Part shown: piece after piece, positions 8,555 to 16,703 of the stretch
Layout of the letters: every line of letters starts with the position of its first letter
How positions within the stretch are numbered: position 1 is the first letter of the stretch
Assembly (NCBI GenBank): GCA_017505405.1
Contig: JAFVPI010000090.1
Span: 1-40,430, forward strand
Length of the DNA: 40,430 bases
DNA from: Mogibacterium sp.
GTDB taxonomy: Bacteria; Bacillota; Clostridia; Peptostreptococcales; Anaerovoracaceae
Direction: 5' to 3'
Notes under the pieces: model-generated
Told to the model about the DNA's origin: nothing
Databases searched by the model: none
What the model saw: the letters and a program-made list of their open reading frames with translations, nothing else
Made by a program: the position numbers and the translations under genes

Positions 8555-9007
8555 ATGAAAAGAGTAATCACATACGGCACATATGACCTTCTGCACTATG
8601 GTCACATCAATCTGCTCAAAAGAGCCAAGGCTCTCGGCGATTATCTTATCGTTGCGATCTCAACCGATGAATTCAACTGGAATTCCAAGCGTAAAAAATG
8701 CTATTTCACTTATGAGCAGCGCAAGGCCCTCGTTGAAGCTGTCAGGTATGTCGATCTGGTGATCCCTGAAGAGAGCTGGGAACAGAAGAAGAGTGACATG
8801 CATGAGTATCACATAGATACATTCGTGATAGGCGACGACTGGAAGGGTAAATTCGATTTTCTCAGGGATGAAGGTGTTGAAGTTGTATATCTGCCTCGCA
8901 CGCCTGAGATCAGCAGCAGCCAGATAAAGAAGGATCTCTACGATGCAAATGCAGTCGACGGCGAATCCAAGACATCACACGATGAGATAAATACGAATCC
9001 AAAATAA
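8555..9007 (+). CDS. tagD: Glycerol-3-phosphate cytidylyltransferase
   Basis: A 150-residue nucleotidyltransferase of the TagD type. It makes CDP-glycerol from CTP and sn-glycerol 3-phosphate for glycerol-phosphate polymers such as teichoic acids or for capsule decoration. The signature HYGH (HxGH, residues 14-17) binds CTP and RTPEISSSQIK (115-125) corresponds to the RTEGISTT motif. The C-terminal 20 residues are polar and beyond the conserved core (usual length is about 130). GGAG lies 7 nt before the ATG. No other teichoic acid genes lie next to it, so it stands alone between its own promoter and a strong terminator. A related cytidylyltransferase specificity cannot be fully excluded. Confidence 0.92.
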   Translation: MKRVITYGTYDLLHYGHINLLKRAKALGDYLIVAISTDEFNWNSKRKKCYFTYEQRKALVEAVRYVDLVIPEESWEQKKSDMHEYHIDTFVIGDDWKGKFDFLRDEGVEVVYLPRTPEISSSQIKKDLYDANAVDGESKTSHDEINTNPK

Positions 9008-9034
9008 TCAGAGCCCGCTTTCGTTATAAAAGAA

Positions 9035-9078
9035 AAAAGGTACATATATGAGTTTAGTTGCTCATATATGTACCTTTT
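9035..9078. terminator. Bidirectional terminator between tagD and the EFR1 gene
   Basis: A perfect 18-bp inverted repeat (AAAAGGTACATATATGAG at 9035-9052, complement at 9061-9078) with an 8-nt loop sits between convergent genes. On the minus strand it runs into a long T-rich tract; on the plus strand into TTTTGATTT. Confidence 0.85.
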
Positions 9079-9128
9079 GATTTAAAAAGTCCTCTGAAGT
9101 GCGCATGCACGGTGCCCCGGAATGCTTC

Positions 9129-9908
9129 CTAGAATGAAATGATCTCCTCGTTCAGGTCATCTACTGTGATATTTACATTATGATAACGCTCTCTCTTCTC
9201 CGTGATCTTGCCGAAGTTGATCGCCTCCTGCGGGCAGTACTGTACACATGCGCAGCATGAGATGCACTTGTCACCGAATACTACTGCCTTTCCGGCGTAC
9301 CTGATATTGCCCGTCGGGCAGACCTTCGCACATGTTCCGCACATTATGCAATTATCATTGGCCCTGAGTGTCTGACCCTGCTTACGTGCGATTTCCGGCC
9401 ACTTGGCATGCTCGACTTTGTTGGCAATAGCCTTGCCGAGTTTTCTTTTAGTTTTGATGCCGGCCTTGATATCGTTCGCAAATCTCTCAGCAAAGTGCTC
9501 CGATCTTGCCTGTGATTCAACAGCGCCCATTTTCGGAAGCGTGAGGTCATGCGGGAAAAGCCAGATGCATGTGCACTGATGTGACACTGCTGCCCAGTAG
9601 TCGAGCGGAATAAGTGCGTTGAGCTTACTGAGACCTTCTCCTTTGTATGCTGCGCACTGAGCGATCCCGAAGGTGTATGCGTCAGGGCTGACCTTGATGT
9701 CATGAAGATATCTCTCAACATGACCAGGGAGTCCGCCGCCGTAGCATGGGAATATGAATCCTACCCTCTTTGCCTCTCTTACATCTGTAACCGCCGGATA
9801 CTTACGCATCATGATGATGTCAGTATCACCCAGGCTCTTTGCGATATTCTTTGCCATGTCGAGGCAGTTGCCTGTGCCCGAATAGCAGAAAATGACGTTC
9901 TCTTTCAT
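9129..9908 (-). CDS. EFR1-family protein: flavodoxin domain fused to two [4Fe-4S] clusters
   Basis: A 259-residue cytosolic electron carrier. The N-terminus has a flavodoxin-type FMN loop (SGTGNC, residues 10-15) and the matching IFPCYGGGLP segment (52-61). The C-terminus has two bacterial ferredoxin motifs, CIMCGTCAKVCP (Cys187/190/193, 197) and CISCCACVQYCP (Cys215/218/221, 225). This is the layout of EFR1 proteins, which are common in Clostridia; partners are usually unknown. It could feed electrons to radical-SAM or other reductive enzymes, but nothing beside it names a partner. The start follows AAGGAGA. Its own promoter lies at 9971-10000 and the shared terminator at 9035-9078, so it is monocistronic. 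Confidence 0.88.
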   Translation of the reverse strand: MKENVIFCYSGTGNCLDMAKNIAKSLGDTDIIMMRKYPAVTDVREAKRVGFIFPCYGGGLPGHVERYLHDIKVSPDAYTFGIAQCAAYKGEGLSKLNALIPLDYWAAVSHQCTCIWLFPHDLTLPKMGAVESQARSEHFAERFANDIKAGIKTKRKLGKAIANKVEHAKWPEIARKQGQTLRANDNCIMCGTCAKVCPTGNIRYAGKAVVFGDKCISCCACVQYCPQEAINFGKITEKRERYHNVNITVDDLNEEIISF

Positions 9909-9970
9909 CTTTTTTCTCCTTATTGCAGCGGCTCACGGCCGGCATTTCAATAACTATGATCTACAAAATG

Positions 9971-10000
9971 ATTATACAACATATCTCTTTGGGAAACCAA
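9971..10000 (-). promoter_or_regulatory. Predicted promoter for the EFR1 gene
   Basis: On the minus strand TTGGTT, an 18-bp spacer and a perfect TATAAT; the leader is about 55 nt. Confidence 0.6.
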
Positions 10001-10029
10001 ATATATATTTCCGGTTTTCGTAAGTATGT

Positions 10030-10100
10030 AAATCCGGCAGCAAATATTCCTTTCGCTCGTGCCTCGTTGTCTCGAAGCAGGACTATTTGCTGCCGGGTTT
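10030..10100. repeat. Large intergenic stem-loop (16-bp arms, 39-nt loop)
   Basis: AAATCCGGCAGCAAAT (10030-10045) pairs over 16 bp, with one G-U, with the segment at 10085-10100. It lies between the divergent promoters of the EFR1 and two-helix membrane protein genes, outside both predicted transcripts. It could be a small RNA, a mobile repeat or a structural element. Confidence 0.7.
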
Positions 10101-10128
10101 AAAGCTTATTAAAGACATTAGCGCAGAG

Positions 10129-10157
10129 TTTACAAAATGCGGCTGTCAGATTATACT
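10129..10157 (+). promoter_or_regulatory. Predicted promoter for the two-helix membrane protein gene
   Basis: TTTACA (10129-10134), a 17-bp spacer and TATACT (10152-10157), about 45 bp before the start codon. Confidence 0.6.
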
Positions 10158-10202
10158 TTCACTGTAATCAGACTTAAGTAATGTTCATCGGAGACCTTAT
10201 AA

Positions 10203-10922
10203 ATGGCAAAAAACAAATCAAGAAGCAATAAAACCAATACAGCCCAGTCAAAGCCTAAAAAAGAGACACCAAACAGTGAAGCGTCAAAACAGGCAGCATC
10301 CGGCGGTTCAGACAAGCCTCAGGCAAAACAGAAAGAGGTCCTCTATCAGGTAAAGACTAAAAGAGACAGCGGTGTTCTTAAGGCGTATATCACCTTTACT
10401 TACAGGATGCTCCACCCCGGCGTGTCCGCAAGGCTCATGCTCTACGGGCTGGTCATTGCTCTTCCGGGCATATTCTTTTTCAAGGATCTGTACTGGAGGA
10501 TCTTCTTTACGGGCATCGGTGTTCTGATGATACTTCTTGGTCTTTTCCGTCAGTACATCTCTCTCTGGATGACCAAAAGGAATGACCCTGATTATAAGAG
10601 CGGCGCGGAGTTCACCTATAACTTCACCGTCAATGATGCTGACTTCCTTAAAGACGGAGTGCGTTTCTCCGGACTCGGCAAGTATAAGGACATCACTGGT
10701 TTTTATCACGATGACTCTTACCTGTACATGGGAATGAAGAACAAGGAGATCATAGTCATCCCAAAGAGTGCATTTACAATTGGAGATTCCGATTCCTTCG
10801 AGGAGTTCATTTATAAGAAAAGCAAAAAGACCTGCCACTGGCTGCCGAATAACTACCGCGATGCTATGAAGCAAAGGCGGGCTCAGCGTGCAGTATCGTC
10901 AGGCAACATGATCAAAAAATAA
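10203..10922 (+). CDS. Two-helix membrane protein, YcxB-like
   Basis: A 239-residue protein of unknown function. Residues 1-45 are a polar Lys/Gln/Ser-rich tail, probably disordered. Two adjacent hydrophobic helices follow at about 78-93 and 98-115. The C-terminal half is a beta-rich soluble domain, and its ending (YKDITGFYHDDSYLYM then IIVIPKSAF) resembles the YcxB-like fold, where a short LYM-type strand precedes IPK. The chain ends strongly basic. The ATG at 10203 has GGAGA 9 nt upstream. It has its own promoter and a GC-rich terminator after it, so it is monocistronic. A second, unrelated two-helix protein of similar plan lies at 31634-32239. Confidence 0.7.
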   Translation: MAKNKSRSNKTNTAQSKPKKETPNSEASKQAASGGSDKPQAKQKEVLYQVKTKRDSGVLKAYITFTYRMLHPGVSARLMLYGLVIALPGIFFFKDLYWRIFFTGIGVLMILLGLFRQYISLWMTKRNDPDYKSGAEFTYNFTVNDADFLKDGVRFSGLGKYKDITGFYHDDSYLYMGMKNKEIIVIPKSAFTIGDSDSFEEFIYKKSKKTCHWLPNNYRDAMKQRRAQRAVSSGNMIKK

Positions 10923-10928
10923 TAATTG

Positions 10929-10956
10929 CGCCGGCTGCGTTGCGAACGCGCCGGCG
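10929..10956. terminator. Terminator hairpin between the two-helix membrane protein gene and the activase
   Basis: CGCCGGC (10929-10935) pairs with GCCGGCG (10950-10956), extended by GCGTT/AACGC with one bulged T and a GCG loop. On the minus strand it is followed by AATTATTATTTTTT, so it would end the BCAA superoperon; on the plus strand the T-tract is poor. Confidence 0.7.
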
Positions 10957-10960
10957 TATT

Positions 10961-11911
10961 CTATCTGTAATCAACGATCTCCGGTCCCTGAGCTGCTGCG
11001 ATATCGCGCAGCTTTTTCATTTCTTCCTTACCCGGAGTATAGAATCCGTCCTGACCGAACGGCATCCCTATCGCCTCATATTTGATCTTCCCGAATGTGT
11101 GATACGGAAGCAGCTCCATCTTCGCATCCGGCAGCGCGTCATGCACAAAGGCCGCCGATGCCGCAATGTTTTCTTCTGTATCATTCACGCCGCCTATGAC
11201 AGGTATCCTTATGACCAGTTCGGGAGACCCGTTCCCGTCAGGATGTCTGAGAGATCCCAGGAGAGCTATGTTTTCAAGTATGCGTTCATTGCTCACTCCG
11301 GTATATTTCCTGTGTACTTCAGGGTCCATGTGCTTAAGGTCCATGAAAATAAGATCCATGCGTTCAAGAGCAGGTCTGACAATGCTGAAGTCAAAGTATC
11401 CGCAGCTCTCGAGGTCAATGCTTATCCCCGAGTCATACAGCTCGCGCGACACATAGTCCAGAAACTCCGGCTGTGATGTCGCTTCACCTCCCGAGAAAGT
11501 GACTCCGCCTCCGCTGTAGGAGTAGAACAGACGATGCTTCATGACCTCTCTGATCACTGCATCAGCGTCCATCAGACTGACCATGTGTGTTCTGGCCTCC
11601 TCCGGGCATGCATGGACGCACGCTCCGCAGGCGATGCACGCATCATGCCCCGTAACTATCCCCGGTTTTCCATCGCTTACCGCAGCATCCATGTCGATCC
11701 CGATCCCCTGCGGGCACACCGCAGCACAGGCACCGCAGCCGATACATTTCCTTTTGTACCATCCTACGAGCTCCTTCTGCCTGAATCCCTCGGGATTTGA
11801 GCACCATCTGCAGCGGAGAGGACATCCCGCCATGAATATATCAGTCCGTATCCCCTCGCCGTCATTGACCGAGAAGGGCTGGATCTGCATTATATAGCCC
11901 TTAATACTCAT
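10961..11911 (-). CDS. Glycyl radical enzyme activating protein (radical SAM)
   Basis: A 316-residue radical-SAM activase. CPLRCRWC (Cys30, 34, 37) is the CxxxCxxC cluster that cleaves S-adenosylmethionine. An inserted ferredoxin-like domain carries CIGCGACAAVCP (Cys56-66) and CIACGACVHACP (Cys92-102), and SGGEAT at 140-145 is the SAM-binding GGE motif. Its job is to abstract hydrogen from the partner's glycine. The two extra clusters mark the activases of the dehydratase, decarboxylase and related glycyl radical enzymes, not the short PflA type. The start at 11911 matches the family N-terminus; an ATG at 11890 has the better ribosome site (AAGGG, 7 nt). It is the last gene of the BCAA superoperon, 45 bp behind its presumed substrate. 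Confidence 0.92.
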   Translation of the reverse strand: MSIKGYIMQIQPFSVNDGEGIRTDIFMAGCPLRCRWCSNPEGFRQKELVGWYKRKCIGCGACAAVCPQGIGIDMDAAVSDGKPGIVTGHDACIACGACVHACPEEARTHMVSLMDADAVIREVMKHRLFYSYSGGGVTFSGGEATSQPEFLDYVSRELYDSGISIDLESCGYFDFSIVRPALERMDLIFMDLKHMDPEVHRKYTGVSNERILENIALLGSLRHPDGNGSPELVIRIPVIGGVNDTEENIAASAAFVHDALPDAKMELLPYHTFGKIKYEAIGMPFGQDGFYTPGKEEMKKLRDIAAAQGPEIVDYR

Positions 11912-11923
11912 ACCTATAATTTT

Positions 11924-11944
11924 GCCCGGCCTCCGGGGCCGGGC
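11924..11944 (-). other. Intercistronic stem-loop between the glycyl radical enzyme and its activase
   Basis: A perfect 8-bp GC stem (GCCCGGCC and GGCCGGGC, 5-nt loop) lies in the 45-bp gap. On the minus strand it is followed by AAAATTATAGG, not a T-tract, so it is unlikely to be a full terminator. It could stabilise the upstream mRNA or lower activase expression. Confidence 0.6.
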
Positions 11945-11956
11945 TTGTGTCTGTTA

Positions 11957-14329
11957 TCAGAATGCTTCGTGGGCATTCCTCGCCATTATCGAATCCTGCA
12001 TCTCCTTTGACAGATTTGTGAACTGGGCGCTGTATCCGGCGACCCTCACAAGAAGGCTGCGGTATTTGTCAGGATTTGCCTGAGCATCAGCAAGCACTTC
12101 ATTGGAGATAGTATTGAACTGCACGTGGAAGCCGCCCAGAGCAAAATAGCTTTGCAGCATGGCTCCGAGGTTTGCCCTGCCGCGCTTTGTCGCAACAAGG
12201 TCGTGATTCAGCCGCAGGTTCAGCAAAGTGCCTCCGCTGTGGATATCGTGCTTCACTTTGGCGGCGCTCCTCAGAGCTGCGAGACAGGTCGATTTATCGC
12301 TGCCTGTATACGGTGAAACGCCCTCATTTATCGGATCCTTCGCATGCCTTCCCTCCGGAGTGGCTCCGAGCACCTTGCCGGTAGGCAGATAATTGGAGAT
12401 CCCCATGAATGCTGTAACGAAGTGGTTTCCGTAAAGGTCATTGTATTTCGTGACCTCATCATAGAAGAAATCCGCGAGATCACGTGCGATCGAGTCTACG
12501 TAATCATCGTCATTGCCGTATTTAGGGCAGGCCAGCGCGAGCTCCCTGAGCTGCTCATAGCCTTCCCAGTTGCTGTCGAGTGCGTCGATGATCTCAGCCA
12601 TCGTTGTCACGCCTTCCTCGAATACGAGTTTTCTGATAACCGCAAGAGAATTCGCTGTTACGGAAAGGCCTACGCCCGTGAATACAGGTCCTATATTGTA
12701 TTTTGCACCGCCGTCAACGAGGTCGCGGCCGTTCTTCATGCAGTACTCATTGCAGGCCGACATGAATGGCCTGTGCCCTATTTCTTTGTGGATCTCCTGC
12801 GCAGTCACAAGGCTTATCACTCCATGGCGCACAAGATATCTGAACTGCTTTTTCCATGCCTCCAGTATCTCATCCATCGAAGCAAAGGTTTTAGGATCCT
12901 TCTCCTCGAGCGATACCTGCTCTCCCGACAGGCGGCTCCTGCCCTGATTAAGAGCAAACTCGAGAGCTGCCGCAAAGCTGATGCTTGCAGCAGACGTCCA
13001 CTCGAATGTCTTGCGTGAGTGAGGCACTACGCAGCCGCAGTTGTTCCAGTCTCTTGCATCCTCCGGTCTGTACCCGAGGTTCGAGAGCATCTGGTAGCCC
13101 GTCCTGTCTCCGTGGATAGCCGGGAACCCGCATCCTGTTGATACAAGTTCAGTGACTGCCTCCATGAATTCAGGCGGACAGTCTGGGTGGATCCTGCAGC
13201 TCAGCGTAGGCTGATGGGTCATGCATTCTCTTGTGGCCTGTATCGCCATGTATGAAATCGTATTGGTGGCATCGGTCCCGTCGACCTTTGTGCCGCCTAT
13301 GGTGAGGTTCTCAAAGTTTGTGTATCCGGCAAAGAAGCTGGCAGTGTTCTTGGATATCGTCCATGCCCATTCGCTGTACTTCAGCCACAGACACTCAACA
13401 AGCTCGAGCGCCGTGTCATAGTCAATGATCCCGGCCTCTTCGTCAGCCTTGTAATACGGATACATGTACTGGTCGAATCTGCCCGGATTCCATGCGAGAG
13501 GGTTCTCTGCTATGATGCCTCCAAGCTGCACGAACCATACGAACTGTACCGCCTCCCTGAATGTCTTCGGCGGCTGCTCAGGTATGCGGGAGCAGACATC
13601 TGCGATCTCTTCAAGCTCCTTCTTTCTGACCGGATCCGTCTCTGCAGCAGCCATCTCTGCGGCCTTTTCGCTGTAGCGTCTGCCGAGAGTGATCATGCCG
13701 TCGGCAATAAGGACCATGGATTTATAGAAATCGATCTTCGCTTTCTGATCAGGGATCGCTTCATCAAGCTCAGCCATGTAGGCTTCCGCCTCAGCGCGTA
13801 TGCCGCCGTAGCCCTTCGGAAGCAGCACATCGACGTAATCAGCAGAGATCTCACCTATTCCGTTACGCCATTTGGAGTCGGTATCGAGAAAACCCGTATC
13901 AACGCCTATCTTTTTAGTTGCTTCGGATGTTCTTGCCAGAAATGCCTCTTCAACAGACTTGCCTTCCCAGTAAGGAAAGATATTCTTTCTTATAAATTCA
14001 GTCTGCTCAGGCGTTACATCGTAAGGATCCTGTCCCCTCTCAGGGAAAGTGTCTATCTCATCATTGATCCACAACCAGCCGAACTCAGGCGTAAGTATCG
14101 CGCATTTTCTGAATTCGCCGCTGGTGCCAACAATGAGCTCGCCCTCCCAGATGTTCACGGAAAGCTCGCAGCATGTATCGTAAAATGCCTGTGCTGTGCG
14201 CACCAGATGCGGCTGCCCCTCAGTGCGCTGAAAAGATTTGGTCCAGCTCCACGCGCGCTCATATGAGATATGCGGCTTCGTGTTTACGTAGTTATCTTTT
14301 ATCTTTTCAATTCTTTTTGTTATTGCCAT
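11957..14329 (-). CDS. Glycyl radical enzyme of unknown substrate, atypical active-site loop
   Basis: A 790-residue glycyl radical enzyme. The C-terminal radical loop is RVAGYSA (Gly765). The cysteine loop is NNCGCVVPH: aligned by its ARDW context to other family members, Cys433 is the thiyl-radical residue. Most dehydratases, C-N and C-S lyases and arylacetate decarboxylases of the family have Glu two residues later (CxE); here it is Val435. The pair of adjacent cysteines of pyruvate formate-lyase is also absent, although Cys431 lies two residues before. Length and N-terminal layout fit the PFL2/dehydratase-like branch. It lies 30 bp behind ilvE and ahead of its activase, inside the BCAA superoperon, suggesting a substrate from branched-chain or 2-oxo acid metabolism; this is inference. 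It would be oxygen sensitive. AGGGA precedes the ATG. Confidence 0.93.
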   Translation of the reverse strand: MAITKRIEKIKDNYVNTKPHISYERAWSWTKSFQRTEGQPHLVRTAQAFYDTCCELSVNIWEGELIVGTSGEFRKCAILTPEFGWLWINDEIDTFPERGQDPYDVTPEQTEFIRKNIFPYWEGKSVEEAFLARTSEATKKIGVDTGFLDTDSKWRNGIGEISADYVDVLLPKGYGGIRAEAEAYMAELDEAIPDQKAKIDFYKSMVLIADGMITLGRRYSEKAAEMAAAETDPVRKKELEEIADVCSRIPEQPPKTFREAVQFVWFVQLGGIIAENPLAWNPGRFDQYMYPYYKADEEAGIIDYDTALELVECLWLKYSEWAWTISKNTASFFAGYTNFENLTIGGTKVDGTDATNTISYMAIQATRECMTHQPTLSCRIHPDCPPEFMEAVTELVSTGCGFPAIHGDRTGYQMLSNLGYRPEDARDWNNCGCVVPHSRKTFEWTSAASISFAAALEFALNQGRSRLSGEQVSLEEKDPKTFASMDEILEAWKKQFRYLVRHGVISLVTAQEIHKEIGHRPFMSACNEYCMKNGRDLVDGGAKYNIGPVFTGVGLSVTANSLAVIRKLVFEEGVTTMAEIIDALDSNWEGYEQLRELALACPKYGNDDDYVDSIARDLADFFYDEVTKYNDLYGNHFVTAFMGISNYLPTGKVLGATPEGRHAKDPINEGVSPYTGSDKSTCLAALRSAAKVKHDIHSGGTLLNLRLNHDLVATKRGRANLGAMLQSYFALGGFHVQFNTISNEVLADAQANPDKYRSLLVRVAGYSAQFTNLSKEMQDSIMARNAHEAF

Positions 14330-14359
14330 ATTCCAAGTCCCTGTCAGTTAAGACAATGC

Positions 14360-15439
14360 TTACAGAGTAACTACCCAGTCTCCCATTACATCAGGTGCAG
14401 TGCCTGTCTGCATTCCATAAAGCGTATCGTAAAGCTTCTGGCTGAGTTCGCCAACTTTTTCACCATTGATCGGGAAGTTCTCTCCTCTGTATCTCAGAAG
14501 ACCGATAGGCGAAACGACGCATGCCGTTCCTGTAGCCCACGCTTCTGTCAGTGATCCGTCTGCAGCTGCTGCAAGCAGATCATCGATCTCAAGGCGCTTC
14601 TCTTCTACCTCAACACCCCATTTTCTCATCAGTCTTATTGCACTGTCACGTGTGACGCCCGGAAGGATCGAGCCTGTAAGCGATGATGTGTAAACTTTGC
14701 CGTTGATCTTGAAGAAAGCATTGGATGTGCCGACCTCTTCAACATACTTGTGCTCTTTGGCATCGAGCCACAGCACTTCTTCGCAGCCCTGCTTTTTAGC
14801 TTCGGTGGCAGCGATCATTCCGCACGAGTAGTTGCCTCCGCACTTAGCGAAGCCTGTTCCTCCTACTGCTGCACGGATGTACTCTTCCTCTACCCATATG
14901 CGGCTTCCGTGGAGTTCCTTGTCGTTACCTTCATAGTAAGCTGCCACAGGGCTCAGGATGATTATGAACCAATACTTTGAAGCAGGATGCACAGCCATCG
15001 AAGGCTCCGGAGAAATAATGAACGGTCTGATGTAGAGCGATGTGCCCTGTGCTTCCGGTACCCAGTCCCTGTCAACATCAACGAGAGCCTTTACAGCCTC
15101 GATGAAGAGATCTACATCGATCCTTGGGATGCAAAGACGGTCGTTGCTGTTCTGCAGACGTTTTGCGTTCATATCAGGGCGGAACAGGTTGATACCTCCT
15201 TCAGGATTCCTGTACGCTTTCATGCCTTCAAATGTCATCTGCGCATAGTGAAGTGTGCATGCTGCAGGATCGATCGACAGCGGTCCGTATGGAACGATGC
15301 GTCCGTCATGCCAGCCCTGACCCTCATCGTAGTCCATAAGAAACATATGGTCAGTGTAGTATTTGCCGAATCCCAGAGCTGTCTGGTCCGGTTTTGCCTT
15401 TGGTGACGCAGTTCTTGTTATCTTGAAATCATATCCCAT
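14360..15439 (-). CDS. ilvE: Branched-chain amino acid aminotransferase
   Basis: A 359-residue fold-type IV PLP aminotransferase. The PLP lysine is Lys199 in GGTGFAKCGGNYSCG; TFEGMKAYR (69-77) and VEEVGTSNAFF are further signatures of the longer (class II, about 360-residue) BCAT branch. It interconverts Val, Leu and Ile with their 2-oxo acids using glutamate. The start has a strong AAAGGAGG. It follows ilvA by 31 bp and precedes the glycyl radical enzyme by 30 bp, inside the superoperon. Normal in length and motifs. A leucine-dehydrogenase-type gene at 29920 offers a second route for the same amination. Confidence 0.95.
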   Translation of the reverse strand: MGYDFKITRTASPKAKPDQTALGFGKYYTDHMFLMDYDEGQGWHDGRIVPYGPLSIDPAACTLHYAQMTFEGMKAYRNPEGGINLFRPDMNAKRLQNSNDRLCIPRIDVDLFIEAVKALVDVDRDWVPEAQGTSLYIRPFIISPEPSMAVHPASKYWFIIILSPVAAYYEGNDKELHGSRIWVEEEYIRAAVGGTGFAKCGGNYSCGMIAATEAKKQGCEEVLWLDAKEHKYVEEVGTSNAFFKINGKVYTSSLTGSILPGVTRDSAIRLMRKWGVEVEEKRLEIDDLLAAAADGSLTEAWATGTACVVSPIGLLRYRGENFPINGEKVGELSQKLYDTLYGMQTGTAPDVMGDWVVTL

Positions 15440-15470
15440 CTCTATGGCCTCCTTTATATTGAACCTTTTT

Positions 15471-16679
15471 TTATATCAGATTGAATCCTTTGTCTTTGAG
15501 CGTCTGGCGGACCTCCTCAAGCTGAGCAAAGTCCCTGGTCTCGATCTCGAGTGTAAGGACGCAGCTCGTGACTGCCGTGTCCGGATCGGAATGTCCGTAG
15601 TGGACTCCAGTGACGTTGGCTCCGCAGCCTGCTATGATAGTCGCGACATCAACAAGCTGTCCCGGCTTGTCCTCAAGCGCGATCTGCAGGGTTGCATTGC
15701 GTCCGCTCGTTACCAGTCCTCTGGTTATGACTCTCGAAAGGATATTTACATCTATGTTTCCTCCCGACACAAGGCAAACCACCTTTTTGCCTTCTACCGG
15801 GATCTTTCCGAACATCATCGCTGCAACGGATACAGCTCCTGCGCCTTCAGCGATAAGCTTCTGCTTTTCGATCAGTGACAGAATGGCTGCAGCTATCTCA
15901 TCCTCTGTAACGGTTACCACATCATCGACATATTTCTTTATAAGTGAGAATGTCAGATCGCCCGGATGCTTTACTGCGATACCATCTGCAAAAGTGCTTA
16001 CAGTGCTGAGTGTTACCTGTTCGTCATATTTAAGGCTGTCCGCCATGCTTGCTGCTTCTTTTGCCTGGACACCGTATATTTTCACATTCGGTTTCAGCTT
16101 TTTCACAGCATATGCGACGCCTGAGATCAGTCCGCCGCCGCCGACAGGTACTACGATCGCATCCACGTCAGGCAGCTGGTCGAGTATCTCAAGTCCGATG
16201 GTCCCCTGCCCTGCGATGACATCAGGGTCATCGAAAGGATGGATGAATGTTGCTCCCGTCTCATCGCGAAGCTTGCATGCATAGGTATAGGCGTCATCAT
16301 AGGTGCCCTTCACCAGGCGCACTTCAGCGCCGAGAGCCTTTGTAGCCTCCACCTTGCTTATAGGAGCTCCGTCAGGCATGCAGATGATGCTCTTAGCGCC
16401 CCTGTGTGTGGATGCCAGAGCTACGCCCTGAGCGTGGTTGCCGGCACTGCAGGCGACAATGCCCGCTGCCTTCTCTTCTTCATTGAGTCTGCTGATCTTG
16501 AAATACGCGCCTCTCAGCTTGAAACTTCCGGTCACCTGAAGATTCTCGGTCTTCAGATAAACCTCATTTCCGTTGCTGAAATGAGGTGAATATATAAGGT
16601 CTGTCTTTCTGGCCACATCCTTGAGTGCGAATGAAGCCTGATATACTCTGTCAAGTGATAATCCGTTTTTTGATCCCAT
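15471..16679 (-). CDS. ilvA: Threonine ammonia-lyase (threonine dehydratase), single ACT domain
   Basis: A 402-residue PLP enzyme. GSFKLRGA (Lys54) binds the cofactor, CSAGNHAQG is the substrate loop and PVGGGGL holds the PLP phosphate. Residues about 325-402 form one ACT domain. It deaminates threonine to 2-oxobutyrate, the committed step to isoleucine. It is shorter than the 514-residue enterobacterial IlvA with two ACT-like domains and resembles the TdcB-plus-ACT form common in Gram-positive bacteria. Place in the operon argues for a biosynthetic role. The reaction releases reactive enamine, which RidA (encoded at 38004-38372) clears. It lies 24 bp behind the DUF815 ATPase and 31 bp before ilvE. 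Confidence 0.94.
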   Translation of the reverse strand: MGSKNGLSLDRVYQASFALKDVARKTDLIYSPHFSNGNEVYLKTENLQVTGSFKLRGAYFKISRLNEEEKAAGIVACSAGNHAQGVALASTHRGAKSIICMPDGAPISKVEATKALGAEVRLVKGTYDDAYTYACKLRDETGATFIHPFDDPDVIAGQGTIGLEILDQLPDVDAIVVPVGGGGLISGVAYAVKKLKPNVKIYGVQAKEAASMADSLKYDEQVTLSTVSTFADGIAVKHPGDLTFSLIKKYVDDVVTVTEDEIAAAILSLIEKQKLIAEGAGAVSVAAMMFGKIPVEGKKVVCLVSGGNIDVNILSRVITRGLVTSGRNATLQIALEDKPGQLVDVATIIAGCGANVTGVHYGHSDPDTAVTSCVLTLEIETRDFAQLEEVRQTLKDKGFNLI

Positions 16680-16703
16680 CTTTTGTTCGTCCTTTTTCTT
16701 TTT

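Noticed and set aside
12344-13018. Long open frame antisense to the glycyl radical enzyme (and similar ones under leuA, ilvD and ilvB)
   Set aside because: Shadow frames created by the codon pattern of real genes; no ribosome sites and no recognisable protein.
11957-14329. Pyruvate or 2-oxobutyrate formate-lyase
   Set aside because: No adjacent Cys-Cys pair in the active-site loop, and the activase has two extra ferredoxin clusters, unlike PflA.
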